The notes under the pieces are model-generated. The model was not told where the DNA came from, searched no databases, and saw nothing but the letters and a program-made list of their open reading frames with translations. This document shows positions 34,066 to 46,119 of a stretch of 64,000 nucleotides of DNA, piece after piece. Made by a program: the position numbers and the translations under genes. The DNA lies in NCBI RefSeq assembly GCF_001625195.1, contig NC_054389.1, forward strand, positions 6,754,520-6,818,519. Direction: 5' to 3'. Source of the stretch: Drechmeria coniospora. Its lineage: Eukaryota > Ascomycota > Sordariomycetes > Hypocreales > Ophiocordycipitaceae. Position 1 is the first letter of the stretch; the number at the start of each line of letters is the position of its first letter.

Positions 34066-36863
34066 ATGATGAATCGAATTCCGAGCAGCGAAGACGACTC
34101 CATTTGCGGGGATGATGCGCCTCAGAAGCGGGTGAACAAAAAGGAGGCAACTGAGGCGGCAGTCGTCGAACTGGTCGAGAAGCTCGGGGATGGAGATGAT
34201 GGCGTCGCGCCACTGGACGACGTTGAGTATGTCATGGACAAGATTGAGACATTGTCTGTCGAGGAGTGCAAGGTCATAATCGAGGAGATGCTCCGGTTCC
34301 ACGAGTTTGACTACAACTTCTCGGGGCAGCAGCGGGAAAAGCTTAAAGCCTTGCTCGAGGGTCCGCTCGAGGGGCAGAGTACGGCCGCGTGGGAGCTCGA
34401 GATCAAGACGGAAACGGCGGTGAACAAATTCTTCTCGCCTTACCCTGAGGTGAGAGCGATCTCGACTCCGACGGATGATGTCAACATCCCCTGCGAGACG
34501 ATACGAGCACATCTCCTCGGTTACCTGTGGGCCATGATCGCTCAGTTCACGAACTCACTCTTCAACTCACGCTTCCCGCAAATAACGCTGTCGTCGGCCG
34601 TCGCCCAGATCCTCCTCTTCCCCTGCGGCAAGTTTCTTGCCTGGGCGCTGCCCGACTGGGGCTTCAACTTCAGGGGCAAGCGCCTGTCGCTCAACCCAGG
34701 CCCTTGGTCATACAAGGAGCAGATGTTGTCGACAATCATCATCGACGTCGGATTGACATCGGCCTACTGCTTCTCGAACATACAGACCCAGACCGTCTAC
34801 TACAAGGACCGGTGGTTGACGCCCGGGTACGGCATCCTCCTGCTGCTTTCGACTCAGCTCATGGGCCTTGGATTCTCCGGCTTGCTCCGACGCTTCGTCG
34901 TTTACCCTGTCGAAGCGCTGTGGCCGAGCACTTTACCGACGCTGGCTCTCAACCGCGCCCTGCTGTTGCCGGAACGGCGAGAGACGGTGCACGGCTGGTC
35001 CATGTCGCGCTATCGTTTCTTCCTCATCGTCTTCGCCGTCATGTTTGTCTACTTTTGGCTGCCCGGATTTCTCTTCCCCGCTCTCAGCCTATTTGCGTGG
35101 ATGACGTGGATCGCGCCAAACAACTTCACCCTGAACGCCGTCACTGGCTCCCAGATGGGTCTTGGCTTCAACCCCATCTCGACGCTGGATTGGAACGTAC
35201 TCTCGACGTACGCCCAGCCGCTTGCCTACCCCTTTTTTGCCTTTATTCAGCAGTTCATCGGCACCATCATCGGCGGGCTCATCATCATCGCTCTGTACTT
35301 TTCCAACGTCAGCTGGACGGCATACCTGCCGCCAAACTCGTCGGGCATCTTTGACAACACTGGCGCAGCATACAACATCTCCAGAGTCGTGCGCCCGGAC
35401 AGCGGGGTTCTCGATGAGGAAGCCTACAAGGCCTACTCTCCCGCCTTTTACGGGGCCGGAAACCTTGTCGTTTACGGCGCCTTCTTCGCCTTCTACCCGC
35501 TCACCATGGTCTTCATCGTCCTCGACACGTGGAGACCGCTTCTCCGAGCCTACCGATCCATTGTCGGCGCAGCCGTCTCCTCCATCGGCAAGCTCGTGGC
35601 CGGACTGAGAAAAGCCATTTCGTCGGGCGTCAGGGGACACGTCCGAAAAGCTGGCGGTCACCTGCGCGGGATTCTGCGAAATGACAGCTCCATCTACGAC
35701 GGCTTCGACGATCCATTTACGAAGTTGATGAGAAGCTATCCCGAGGTACCTGACTCGTGGTTCTTCGCCATCGCCGTGGTCGCTTTCATCTTCGCCCTTG
35801 TCATCGTCACCAACTGGCCCCAGCTCGGAACGCCCGTCTGGGCCCTCTTCTTCGTCGTCGGCCTCAACCTCGTGTTCCTGGTACCCATGACGTACCTCTA
35901 CGCCATCTCGGGCACGACGGAAGGGTTGAATGTTGTCACAGAGCTCATTGTTGGCTACGCCTTGCCCGGCCATCCTGAGGCCATGATGTTTGTCAAGGCG
36001 TTTGGGTACAACATCAACGGCCAAGCCGACAACTACATCTCAGACCAGAAGATGGGGTTCTACGCCAAGCTGCCCCCGCGCGCCATGTATCGCGGCCAGG
36101 TCATGAGCGCCATCCTGACGGCCCTCGTCGCGTACGGGGTCGTGGAATTTGCCGACACGCAGATCCCCGGCATCTGCACCCCTGACCAAGTCTCAAAGTT
36201 CAACTGCGCAAACGGTTCTCAGGTGTTTTTCGCGGCTTCTGTCGTTTGGGTACACGAAATCCCCCGTCTCCTTTATCACGTCTCACTCGAGCATTGACTG
36301 ATGCATATGTATAGGGAGCCATCGGGCCGCAGAGAATCTTCAGCCAAATATACCCATCCATCAAGTACTGCTTCCTGCTAGGATTTCTCCTTGCCATCGT
36401 CTGGTGGACAGTCAAGCGATTCGGCAACCATTTCCGCGAGGCGTGCCGGAGCATACTACCGTCTGCCGTCTTCCGTCCCGTCGATCTCGCCATCTTCACA
36501 CCCGTCTCATGGTTAAAGCACGTCCATCCTTCTCTAATCATGAACGGTGTGCTGCTCTGGGCGCCTACGAACCTCACCTACTTCACCGGCGGCCTGTACT
36601 TTTCCTTCATATTCATGTACTACCTGAAGCGACACAAGACGGCCTGGTGGGAAAAGTACAACTACGTTCTCTCGGCCGCACTCACCGGGAGCGTTGCCTT
36701 CTCGGGCATCATCATCTTCTTCGCAGTGCAGTATCACCCACAGGCCGTCAACTGGTGGGGTAGCAACGTGCTCTCTGCAACGATCGATGGCGGGGCCGGC
36801 CAGACGGCGCTGATCACAGAGCTGCCGGCCAAGGGGTATTTCGGTATTGACTCATGGTTTTAA
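34066..36863 (+). CDS. OPT family oligopeptide transporter
   Basis: Proton-coupled oligopeptide transporter of the plasma membrane (OPT family, Isp4/Opt type). Exons 34066-36249 and 36315-36863 join to 910 residues across a 65-nt intron (GTACAC donor, GTATAG acceptor). The first ATG gives MMNRIPSSEDD. A hydrophilic, acidic N-terminus of about 140 residues precedes many membrane segments, consistent with the usual 12-16. The family signature SLNPGPWSYKEQ is at about residues 205-217, followed by SFSN-like and YWLPG-type segments (VYFWLPGFLFPALS). The C-terminal exon has the conserved IYPSIKYCFLLGFLLAIVWW and NLTYFTGGLYFSFIFMYYLKR. Substrate (small peptides, possibly glutathione) is not readable from sequence. 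It lies downstream of the beta-lactamase-fold gene on the same strand. Confidence 0.94.
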
Positions 36864-37797
36864 ACTTTTCAGTAAAGAGGCTATTTGCTCTTTGTATTAT
36901 CGCGAAAACGGCCTGTTCCGGGCCCTAGCTACTCTGGAGTCATTCCAAGACAAGGAAGGCGGTACGATTCAATGCCATTGCCCCTTGTTCATGAAATCGC
37001 CCGCCATGGAAGGCAATGTCTGTTGTTTTAATGAAAAGTTTCATCGCTCGGGGGTTATGACATGTTTGCACGAGGGTCCATATTTCACTGTTGCCTCCGA
37101 GACCCTCTGTGTGTCCTCCTGCCCTGCAGACGCTCCTTGCCTTCGACCCGCCCAATGACACGGACTGGGAAAGGGAATATCTCATTCCTGTAATCCGGTT
37201 GTCGCGAATTCCATCGCAAAAAAGTCGTTTCTGGCGCCAAATCTACGGTGTGCTCGTCATCACGCCATCAGGCACGGCCGTGCTCGTGATGTTCTTGCTC
37301 CCTGAATAGTTGCCAATGGCATATCCATTGTCAAGAAAGAGCCGGTGAAGCGATTGGAAGGGAAGAGGAAAGAAAGTAAAGATTGCACGAATAATGCGCA
37401 CGACTTATTATGGATGACTTTCTCGCCTGCGGTTCTCGATGATGGGTGCCGTCGGTTCGGCTCCTTGGTTCCCGAAAGATAACGGCAGCAGGGTTGTCCC
37501 CTCGGGACGGACCGACGGGATGCGATATCCGAAGCAGGGCATAGCAGAGTTCACATTGGTGGATATGGCAAAAAATAAGTAGGCGAAGATGCAAGCAATC
37601 TCGACACGAGGAACGATGGGACCAACAAGGGGGTGGGGGGGACGAGATGCAATTTGGACGCAGCTCGTGATCGAGGTACTCCATCCCGATTCTAGCTATG
37701 CCCTGTTCCATCTATCATACTCTATTCATAACTGACCCGATGGAAGGGAGGCGCATTCATGGTACGGATTCCTTCCCGGCATGTACAACATGGCCGC
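36864..37797. other. Intergenic between convergent genes
   Basis: Contains the 3' ends of OPT (+) and the small cysteine-rich gene (-). Open frames of 70-126 codons have no recognisable features. No gene supported. Confidence 0.45.
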
Positions 37798-38029
37798 TTA
37801 ACCGCAGTAGCCGCCGCTAGGCAGGTCGGCGCCGATGCAGGCTCCGGAGCAGCATTGCGAGTGCAAGCCGCAGATGCGGCCGTTGGCTCGGCACCCCTAC
37901 GCATTTTGTTCCTTGTTAGCTCATGGAAGGGACGGAGGGACGGAGGGGGTCACGGTCACGTACGGCTGGAGCGGGCACGGCGACGGCGGTGGCGCTGAGC
38001 ATGGCGATGAGGATGGTGACGAACTGCAT
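37798..38029 (-). CDS. Small secreted six-cysteine peptide with knottin-like spacing
   Basis: Two short exons, 38029-37964 and 37896-37798, flank a 67-nt intron (GTACGT donor, GCGTAG acceptor, CTAAC branch site) and encode 54 residues. Exon 1 is almost exactly a secretion signal (MQFVTILIAMLSATAVAVPAPA). Exon 2 encodes a 32-residue Gly-rich domain with six cysteines spaced C-x6-C-x5-CC-x3-C-x10-C, the framework of inhibitor-cystine-knot peptides. The signal/mature boundary coincides with the exon boundary. The peptide ends YCG and stop TAA (37798-37800). Such peptides in fungi are usually annotated as small secreted proteins or candidate effectors; the target here is unknown. No repeat or transposon lies next to it. 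Confidence 0.8.
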
Positions 38030-38233
38030 TGTGCCGTTGGGATATTGTTTTTCGTCCGGGAGAGAGGTTGTTGAATGGAGAAGAGGGTAGCAGATATAGT
38101 TACTTGTGCGAGCTTGAGTGATGAGAAGCCGAAACTGTGTGGACGGAGGCGGCGCGGCTTCGTGTACTTATGCTTCCATACGACGGCACCTTTCTCTACC
38201 AAGGAAATGACGACGGGCGTTACAGCTTGAGCC

Positions 38234-38241
38234 TTTAAATA
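38234..38241 (-). promoter_or_regulatory. TATA-like box of the cysteine-rich peptide gene
   Basis: Minus-strand TATTTAAA about 205 bp upstream of the ATG at 38029, within GGTATTTAAAGGC. Position and composition fit a TATA element, but no transcript start is known. Confidence 0.35.
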
Positions 38242-40295
38242 CCGCGGATGATTGCGTTTCGCATGGATGGATGCGGCGGCACAATGTAACACGGGACGCT
38301 GGAACCAACGGAGACGATGGCAGCGAGGGAGAACGGTTGACCACAGTCTAATACGGTTTGAATACGGTTTGAATTGATTGATTGCGCGCGCGTACGGTGC
38401 CCAGAACATGTAGCCAAGTATGTGTAATACATGAATGGGTATAGCGATGAATGCATGCATGCATGGCCAAACCATACCAACAGCGTCGTTTGCCTGTGGC
38501 CCTGACGGCGAAAGGGGGGGGGGGGGGGGGCAGGTCTCGACTCTGCGATGGCATCGACCGACCCCATACTTGCTAGCGAGCACGACTACATGCAAGTGCA
38601 TGGGTAACGGCCAGCCTCCTGCTCGCCCCTTGATGACAGAACTACCAAGCTGACCATCATCCGTGGCAGCTGGCTACCCTCCCTTGTCGTCTTGGGCGCC
38701 ACGAACTACGATGAGCCTCGTCAACTCCCACCCGGGCCCCAGACACGACATTGGATGGATGCAAGTGCAAGGCGCAGGAGGCTCCTGGCATGTGCCGTCT
38801 TTAAAGGCTTGGGAAAATGATTCCTTCCCTCTCAGGTTAGCGTTTGCCGTCGAAGAAAGGGTCTACATACAGCGCAGCTGTACTCCGTACATGCTGTCAT
38901 ACAGAGATGCACTTACAGGCATGTGTAAGATTCTGCACCGTATGCGTACTCTGCATACTGTAAGTGCTCGTAAGTTGATCGCAGAGTACGAGGACGAGGA
39001 CTGGTTGCCTACCAGACGGCCGTGTTCCCCACCGGGGGAGTCGCCGAGGCGGCCCCCTGAACCCTGCATCTCGACAGGTCGCAGCAGTCATAGCACCGAC
39101 TCGTACGGTGCATACTTGTGCAAGTACAAGTTTCGTCTGTACATGTGCTCGTATAACTACACGTACGCATGCATGCAGGTCTAAGCCGCGACACGAATGC
39201 GTTGGGCTCGCTCACTCGCCCGGCTCACGCTGGGGAACAGCCGGGCTTGCAGGCCACCGTCGGAGATTGACCCCGATTCGTGCCCGGGTACTACTGCAGG
39301 CAAGTGCACGAGGAGGTAGGGAGCGGAACGGCTGGCCACAGTGTGTGCTCAGATGCATGCACACTTGGATGGCATGCAATCTGATCATGCACATGGCGTC
39401 TTATGCAAGTCTATCTGATGGAAGGAATCACACAGCTCGCGAACGGGCTCGACGGCAAGTCCGTCCGTCCTATTCCATCTGTACTGATCCTTTCAAGCAT
39501 CCTGGCACGTCACCATGCATGTCCAGGTGCCTGCACTGCACTCCGAACTCGATAGCTTGCACCGCACTGCCGTAGATCCCAACCAGTGGCTCACAGCAAG
39601 TCGTCGGTCACGCTCCGGCATTCATTCGAACCGGTACCAGAGCACGGTGCGTCGCATCAAAGGCAAGTACGTACGGGGCATCGGGACCCGAGGAGAGGGA
39701 AACGGGGAGGGCAGATGCTGCAGACGCCGCAGACGCTTGGCGAGGGCATGGCCCGCCCCTTAAGCCGCCCCCCCGCGCGGCCCGGCCACAGATTGCCTAA
39801 TGGAGTCATGAGTGAACCGGCGGCCGAATCGATGTGGGGCCGCCGTCGGTCAACTCGTGCAGGAGAGGAGAGGACAGTCAGTCCAGTCGGCAGGATAGGT
39901 CATGTCGGAGACGGGTTGCTGTCGAAAGAACAAATAAAGGGCGAGTACGACAAGGATACGGATGAAACAAGTTGGGAGCAGTCGGCCAGTCTTCGACCAG
40001 TGCCGAAGATGCATCGCTGATGTCACGAGATGATAAAACGAGCTGACGAGGGTACAAGGTCACGACAGAATAGAACGAGTTGACGAGGGCACGAGAAGTC
40101 ATGGCACAAGGTGACGTTGACATGCCGAGTTTCAGTCGCTCAGTGAGATGGTGTGTCGAGGACGGTTGGATGCCGAAACAACAACAACCGAGGATACGAC
40201 ACGGGGTCCGAAGCAGCGCAGAATATTATGTAGAATTTGACCAGGTAGTCTACTCTTATCGTGTCTGGCCATCCGTCGGAGTCACGAAACCGACT
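38242..40295. other. Intergenic, no supported gene
   Basis: Includes a run of 17 G at 38514-38530 and a small GTAC-word patch near 38880-38960. Frames on both strands (up to 226 codons through the cysteine-rich gene and its upstream region) lack recognisable features. The right end should hold the 3' flank of the GPI-anchored gene. Confidence 0.45.
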
Positions 40296-41828
40296 CTACA
40301 TGGCAGCCGCCAGAGCGGCAACCGCAACGGCGGCGGCGGCCGAGAAGGAAAGGGCGGCCGCTCCGCTGACGACGACGGGAACGTCGCCGGTAGAGTTGCC
40401 GACACCGGCGCTGGTGGCAGGGCGAGGGGCAGGAGGGCTCGGCTTGAACGAGGAAGCAGGACCGGCAGGCGGCTGGTTCTTGGAGCCGCCATTGTGGCTA
40501 CCGCCAGGGGTGCTGTCGTCGGACTCGGGCTCGGACTCGAGATTGGGCTGAGGCTTCGAGTTGGAGTGAGACTGGGGCACAGGCTTGGACTCGGGCACAG
40601 GCTTGGACTCGGACTCGGACTCGGGCTCGGGCTCAGGCTTAGAGTAGGAATTGGACTCGGGCTCAGACTCCTCCTCATCGTCAGCGGGAGGAGCGCCGTG
40701 GCTACCGGCGGGAACGTTGGAGATCTTTTCGGCGTCGATCGGGGAGCCGGGGTGGGAGCCGGGGCGGAAACCGGAGGGGGCGTTGGGGCGTGAGCCGGCG
40801 GGGGAGTCAGGGTGGGAGCCCGGGTTGGCGCCATTGTCGGCGGGCACGGGCGCCGCCGGGATGGCGTGGAGATCGGCCGGAGCGGGGATGTTGCTCTTGA
40901 ACGAAGGCAACTTCTCGAGGACCTCCTTGCTCACAGACTTGTCTTGGGTACCGGGCACGACGAGGTCCTTGGTGCAGGACATCTTGACCAGTCCATCCGG
41001 CTGGACGACGGGGCAACACCTCGCGATGTAGGTTTGCACGATGGTGACCTTGACGATGGTAGTGTTGCCGTAGGCGCCGTGGCTTTCCGGTTCGTACTTG
41101 CCCTTGACGCGGACCAAACCGTCGTCGAGGCTGGGCACGATGCCGGGGGGGCCGACTCGGCCAAAGTCGATGGGCGTCATCGGCTCATCGGCCTCCTCCT
41201 CCTCCTCCTCCTCGTCGTCGCAGTAGTCGTCCTCCGTCTCGAGGGCAGCGACGCTCGACTTGGTGCTCGTGCGGAAGCCGGAAGTCGGCGTCGGCTTGGC
41301 GTCGGCCGGCACGGGTGTGAAGGGGCCCGGACCCTGGGGATGATCGAGGGCCACGTAGTAGCGCTCGACGCTGGAGTCGAAGGGCTCCTTGTCCACGAGC
41401 TCGTTGTCGACGTCGGCCTTGACGTAGGGGGTCGCCATGGCGACGGATTGCCAGATGGCGGCCCAGTCGGCCACCGGCGTCGGCGCGTTGCAGAGGGACG
41501 AGGAGGCGGCCGAGTGGATGGCACGCCAGTGCTTGCGGTCCGCGTTGCCGAGCAAGCCATGCGTCCACTTGCACTCGAGGCAACCGAACTCGTCGTCGAT
41601 GTAGCTGCCTTTGCAGATGCAGTCCTGGTGCGCCTTGAGGTGGGCCGGCGACGTGCCGTTGGTCTTGCACGTTGTCATGGTGCGGACGAGGAGCGGACAG
41701 GGATACTTGGTGTCACTCTTGGCGAGCTGGTCGGCCGGAAAGCAGACGTTGATCTTCTTCTCGACCTCGTTCAGGCCCATGGCGGTGCCGACGACGGCGA
41801 GGAGAGCGAGGGACTGCTTCATCGTCAT
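40296..41828 (-). CDS. Large acidic, probably GPI-anchored surface protein with Cys-rich head
   Basis: Single exon, 510 residues from the ATG at 41828 (a second ATG at 41822 begins MKQSLALLAVVGTAMG and is equally possible). Signal peptide, then a Cys-rich head at about 25-110 with a repeated Cys pattern (VCFPADQ, YPCPLLV, TTCKTNG, QDCICKG, FGCLECKW). The middle is acidic, including a DDEEEEEEE run, and has a second cysteine cluster (ARCCPVV, MSCTKD). From about 320 onward it is Pro/Ser/Gly-rich and then a Glu-Ser/Lys-Pro repeat block (ESESKPVPESKPVPQS). The C-terminus is small-residue and hydrophobic (AAALSFSAAAAVAVAALAAAM), a GPI signal. I do not recognise the head domain. A wall or adhesin role is inferred from architecture only. 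The head resembles extracellular fungal Cys-rich domains but does not match CFEM spacing as I read it. Confidence 0.82.
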   Translation of the reverse strand: MTMKQSLALLAVVGTAMGLNEVEKKINVCFPADQLAKSDTKYPCPLLVRTMTTCKTNGTSPAHLKAHQDCICKGSYIDDEFGCLECKWTHGLLGNADRKHWRAIHSAASSSLCNAPTPVADWAAIWQSVAMATPYVKADVDNELVDKEPFDSSVERYYVALDHPQGPGPFTPVPADAKPTPTSGFRTSTKSSVAALETEDDYCDDEEEEEEEADEPMTPIDFGRVGPPGIVPSLDDGLVRVKGKYEPESHGAYGNTTIVKVTIVQTYIARCCPVVQPDGLVKMSCTKDLVVPGTQDKSVSKEVLEKLPSFKSNIPAPADLHAIPAAPVPADNGANPGSHPDSPAGSRPNAPSGFRPGSHPGSPIDAEKISNVPAGSHGAPPADDEEESEPESNSYSKPEPEPESESESKPVPESKPVPQSHSNSKPQPNLESEPESDDSTPGGSHNGGSKNQPPAGPASSFKPSPPAPRPATSAGVGNSTGDVPVVVSGAAALSFSAAAAVAVAALAAAM

Positions 41829-42819
41829 GATGGGCAAGCAGGTCAAGACAAAAAACGAGTGTTATTGCCCAAAGGAGCGGAAGGGGAGGCGTGAAACTTG
41901 GGAGGCAGGTCCTGCGGGCTGTGGCCTGTGGATGACGTCTGTCGAGAGAGAGTGCTGGCTTCGGCGCTCCCTATATATATTCGTACATATATATTTGTAT
42001 ATATATGTGTGTGTGCGCGTGTGTGTGCGTGTGTACAATGAGAGAAAGGCACAGCACGTACGGACGAGCCTGTACGAGGGAAAAAAGGGACAGGGAACGA
42101 GGAGGAGGAGGAGAAGGAACGAGGAAGTGAAGGATGAGGGACTTGGACGGGGGAAGGCGTAGGGGCACTGCAGGGTGAGCCTACGAGCACAGCACAGTCG
42201 GCCGAACGGGGGAGAGGGGAGGGGGGGGCACCGGCGGTGGAACGTTGAATTACCATGACCGAGGGCGAGAGTGATTGCAGCATTATGCAACGCCGTGCTA
42301 CGCGATGCCGTGCAAATGAGATTCTGTGGGGTGGATACCACCGATCCAGCTTCTCGTGAGAGCCGGCGGGAGAGAACATGAATCGCGCCAGAGGAGAGTC
42401 GAAACGCCGGGATGCGACTAGCTTGGCATCGCCGAACTCGTAATGTGGCGGGAAGGAAGTAATAATACTGACATAATGATGTTGTCTGCGTTCTCGTACT
42501 CTTTACTTGCGTCGTACACGCGCATTCAATGCAAGTGCAATCCCAGGCGAGCACTTGGAGTTGGTGTTGACGGCATACCGTGAATTTGCCCTTGGTGGTT
42601 GCATCCCCGAGAGGGGAGGACGCGCACCACGGCGCACCGAAAAGAAGATGGAAAAGTCTGGTTCAAGGCACCACGTCACGTCGAGAGGACGGAGGCACAT
42701 TTGTTTTCCTCGCAGGATTACGGCACGATGACGGGAAGATGCGGCTGCTCGTGAGGGTGTTGCCATTTGTGCCTTGGCATGGCCGTTGGCGAGGGCCTCG
42801 ATCGCCCTCGCGAAGTCGA
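41829..42819. promoter_or_regulatory. Upstream region of the GPI-anchored gene with TA/GT microsatellite
   Basis: 5' flank of the minus-strand surface-protein gene. A TATATA-rich tract passing into GT repeats lies at 41971-42036, about 150-200 bp upstream of the start, and could supply TATA-like elements or simply be a microsatellite. It is followed by purine-rich DNA (42070-42150). No gene seen to 42819. Confidence 0.4.
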
Positions 42820-45260
42820 GCAAGCACCATTACACATGACTTGTACTCGAACTGGTGTACTTGTACGGTGCTCTTGCTGTAGTCAGCCCTACTGCGGTCG
42901 AAAGTACGGAGGACTCGTACATGTAAATGTGCTCGTTTGCGTCCATGGACAACACACAAAATTAATACGTGCAGGGTTGATGAAGAACGAAGCGCAAGCA
43001 AGTATTACGGAGTACAAGTAATAATAATAATACAAGAGCTTGTAAGTACTTAAGTACGGAATCCATGAGCGAAGGAAAAACCCTGGCGCCGATTGGTGGT
43101 GGTTTTGTGCGGCCCACGTGCATTTGCGGGGTTGCTAGTACGAAATGGGTATAAATGGTCAAGACTTGTGCTTGTACGGAGCACTTAAGTATTAATTACT
43201 GTAAGTACTCCGTAAGTACTCCCTACAAGTAAGTATTACTCAAGTGCGGTACCAGATAATTACCAGGGACCTCCATCATTCGTGCTGTCATCCTGTACCT
43301 GGACTTGTACCAATATTTTTTTGGGAACAGTACACAGTAAGTAAATAAGTACAAGCACAAGTGCTCCGTACTGTTCATAATACTTGATTGCAGCAAGTAC
43401 GGATACGGATACGGAGTAAATAGTTAGTTGTACTTGCACCATGATAAAGCACGTATTGATACAAGGATCACGACGGACCACGATAACCAAGTACGGGGTA
43501 CGGAATACGAGTACAACTACGGAGTACTGACCCCGTAATACTTACTGACCCCGTACTCTAGGTACTACTAGTTCAAGTTAGTACAACTATGTCAGTGCAC
43601 AAGCAGCGTGCTTCGCCAAAGTACAGCAGGTTTGCACAGAATCCGTACAAGTACTTACTGCACTTGCAGCAAGAGTACTTGCACGTAAGTCCTTGTACTT
43701 GAAGAACGTAAGTACATGTACAGTACAGGTAGGGGCACATGCACATGTCCTTGACATTGTATTCCTAGTAAAATCCCGTACTGTACTTACTGTTAGGTGC
43801 GCATGCAATAAGTAAATAATTTCTGTACAGAACTTATTTGCACTCCTCAAGTACATGCACAGGAGCCAAGCAACATCCTTTCATCCTATTGCATCCTCCT
43901 CCGTACTTATAGGTGTGATTCTATCGACCGCACACTAAATAATTAATACTGTCAACAGTGTACATGTACTTACTCGGTGCTCCGTACATGCAAGTTATCC
44001 ATTTACCATTACGAAATGATGTGCTTCTCATACTTACATGTACGCACTTGGGTGTGCACCTACATGTACATGCACATCGAAGTACATGTACACCTTCGGA
44101 GTACACTTACTTACAAGTACCGTACAAGTACTTAAGTACCTATAATTATTACTGCACAACTACTTGTGCTTATACACTCATACAAGTAAAAGTAAGCACA
44201 TTCAATTCTGAGCCTGTGGACAGTACATGTACGTGAACGCATGACGGTGGAAGTAATAGGAGTACGGTAATTGATGTAGAGGGGGACATAAGTACTTGTA
44301 ATAGAATAAATATTGTACGCAGTCCGTATCCGTACAGACAGGTAATGCTGTATATTGCAATGCAGGTATTAATTTCGGTAGCGGATCTGTCCAAACAAGT
44401 AATTAATTTCGTCGCAAATGTGTGTACCAAGTACCCGCTCTGCTGACGAGAGACCCTCGGCATTGCAGGTTCTCGGTACTGCCACGGCGTCAGTACTGTA
44501 CTTTCCGCAGGGATTTTGCATTATTACTGTACTGTGCTGTAATTACTCAATGCCCAGCCACGTGCGATTTCCGCACCTAACCGACTGGGCAATTTCCTCA
44601 GCCCCAACCCGCCCACCTCTATTTCCCTCGCACCGCCCCAAGCTGACGACTCGTATCGTTGCACGCACAGTGTTGGTACGGCGTACTTGGTGCGTTGCCA
44701 TACATAACCACCGTGCTAATAAAACCGTGTACATGCAAATGCCGCCACCGACCCATTGATTTCCTTTGTCACCAACGTGCAGCTGCACAAGTGCGCAGGT
44801 ACAGACTTGCACTACGAGCCGAGCCTAGCACGGTGTACTCCGTACATGTACTTAGTTGTATACACTGCAGCGTACCTTGTGTTTGTGTTCTGTGTACAGC
44901 AAGCAAGTACAAGTACAAGGATTTGCACGTAATGGTGCAGGCACTCTATCGATCTTCCATGTACAAATACTTACAAGTCGTAATTAGGCGTACTTGTACA
45001 AGTACAGTGCGCAAGCAACATGTGCGTCGCCTGGATATGCCGAGGCGAGAAATTGACAACTTCATCTGATACGCCATCCTCCACAGTCCCCTCCAAAAGT
45101 TCTCGCGAGCACAGCAAGTGCTGTACACCAGAGTATGAAGTGCAGCTATGCAAGTAGGTAAGTACTCACTTACGTATCAGAATATACTTATGGATGTGCC
45201 AGCTCTTGAACCCTAAATCGTACGAGTGAGCAATATTTTACAGTGGCCCTTGTACTCCGC
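42820..45260. repeat. GTAC-word repeat island 6 (largest)
   Basis: About 2.4 kb dominated by AAGTAC, TACTGTAC, CATGTAC, TACTCCGTAC and their complements, AT-richer than the flanks. A few stretches (43060-43160, 44420-44760) are of ordinary complexity, but their short frames are unrecognised. No long direct or inverted terminal repeats were found by eye. Confidence 0.6.
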
Positions 45261-46119
45261 GCCGTGCTTTGGCTTTCAATCCCGATAGGAAACAACCAAC
45301 CCCTGTGCAGTTCGACTTCGCGATTGGACTCACGGCCGTCGTCCGTTCAAGAAACGGTGGCGAGACCCTCGAATCTCAAAGGGCCGCTGTGATGGCGGTG
45401 CAGAGGCAAAGCCCGACTTGCGAGTTCCACCTGCTGGTGCCGTCGTATCGCTGTCCTTTCCCTTTCGGCCTCGGCGTTTCCTCTCCGATGTGCTGCCTTG
45501 CGTCTTCGGCATCGTGCCTCGAGCTCCGGCATCCCTGTCGGCTGTGCCCATGGCTCTGGCGGGAGGCGGGCTCGTATATGTGTTTTGAGAAATGAAACGC
45601 CCGAGCGCGGCCACCCGGGATGGACTGATGGATTGGCACGATGCCAGAGTGCAGCATTTCGAGCCTCGTCGAAATGGCCGAGGCGACGGTAAATCCCCTC
45701 ACCGCGTTCGATTGGCGCGGCGGGAGACTGCCCTGCTCGTACCTGGCCGTGGACCTTGGAATTCTCAGCATTTCCTGCTTGCATCGGCCCGAGGCCTGCA
45801 CATGTGCCGCCGCCGGCATCACGGACGGAGATTTTGCGGCATGACCAGAGTCATTGCGCAGACGCCATCCCGGTCGACTGCTCTGACTTGTTTGTGTCCG
45901 TTGTGCCCTCGCATTATTACGCGATACTTACATGCGCCGTGGTGTCCAAGCCGGCGGCAGTCAACACGGCACACTGCGGGGGCTGGTCGAGGGCGAACAA
46001 GACTGACGGTATGAGTCGCCCTCGATGAAGAACGCACAACACCACGGTGAGAGTGTGACCCTCGGACGCCTATTCTTTGGCCAAAACCGTCGTGTACATT
46101 TCCGTGCAACGCATATCCT
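45261..46119. other. Intergenic, no supported gene
   Basis: GC-rich DNA downstream of the glycosyltransferase gene. Overlapping frames on both strands (up to 148 codons) have no recognisable features. Part should be the glycosyltransferase 3' untranslated region. Confidence 0.4.
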
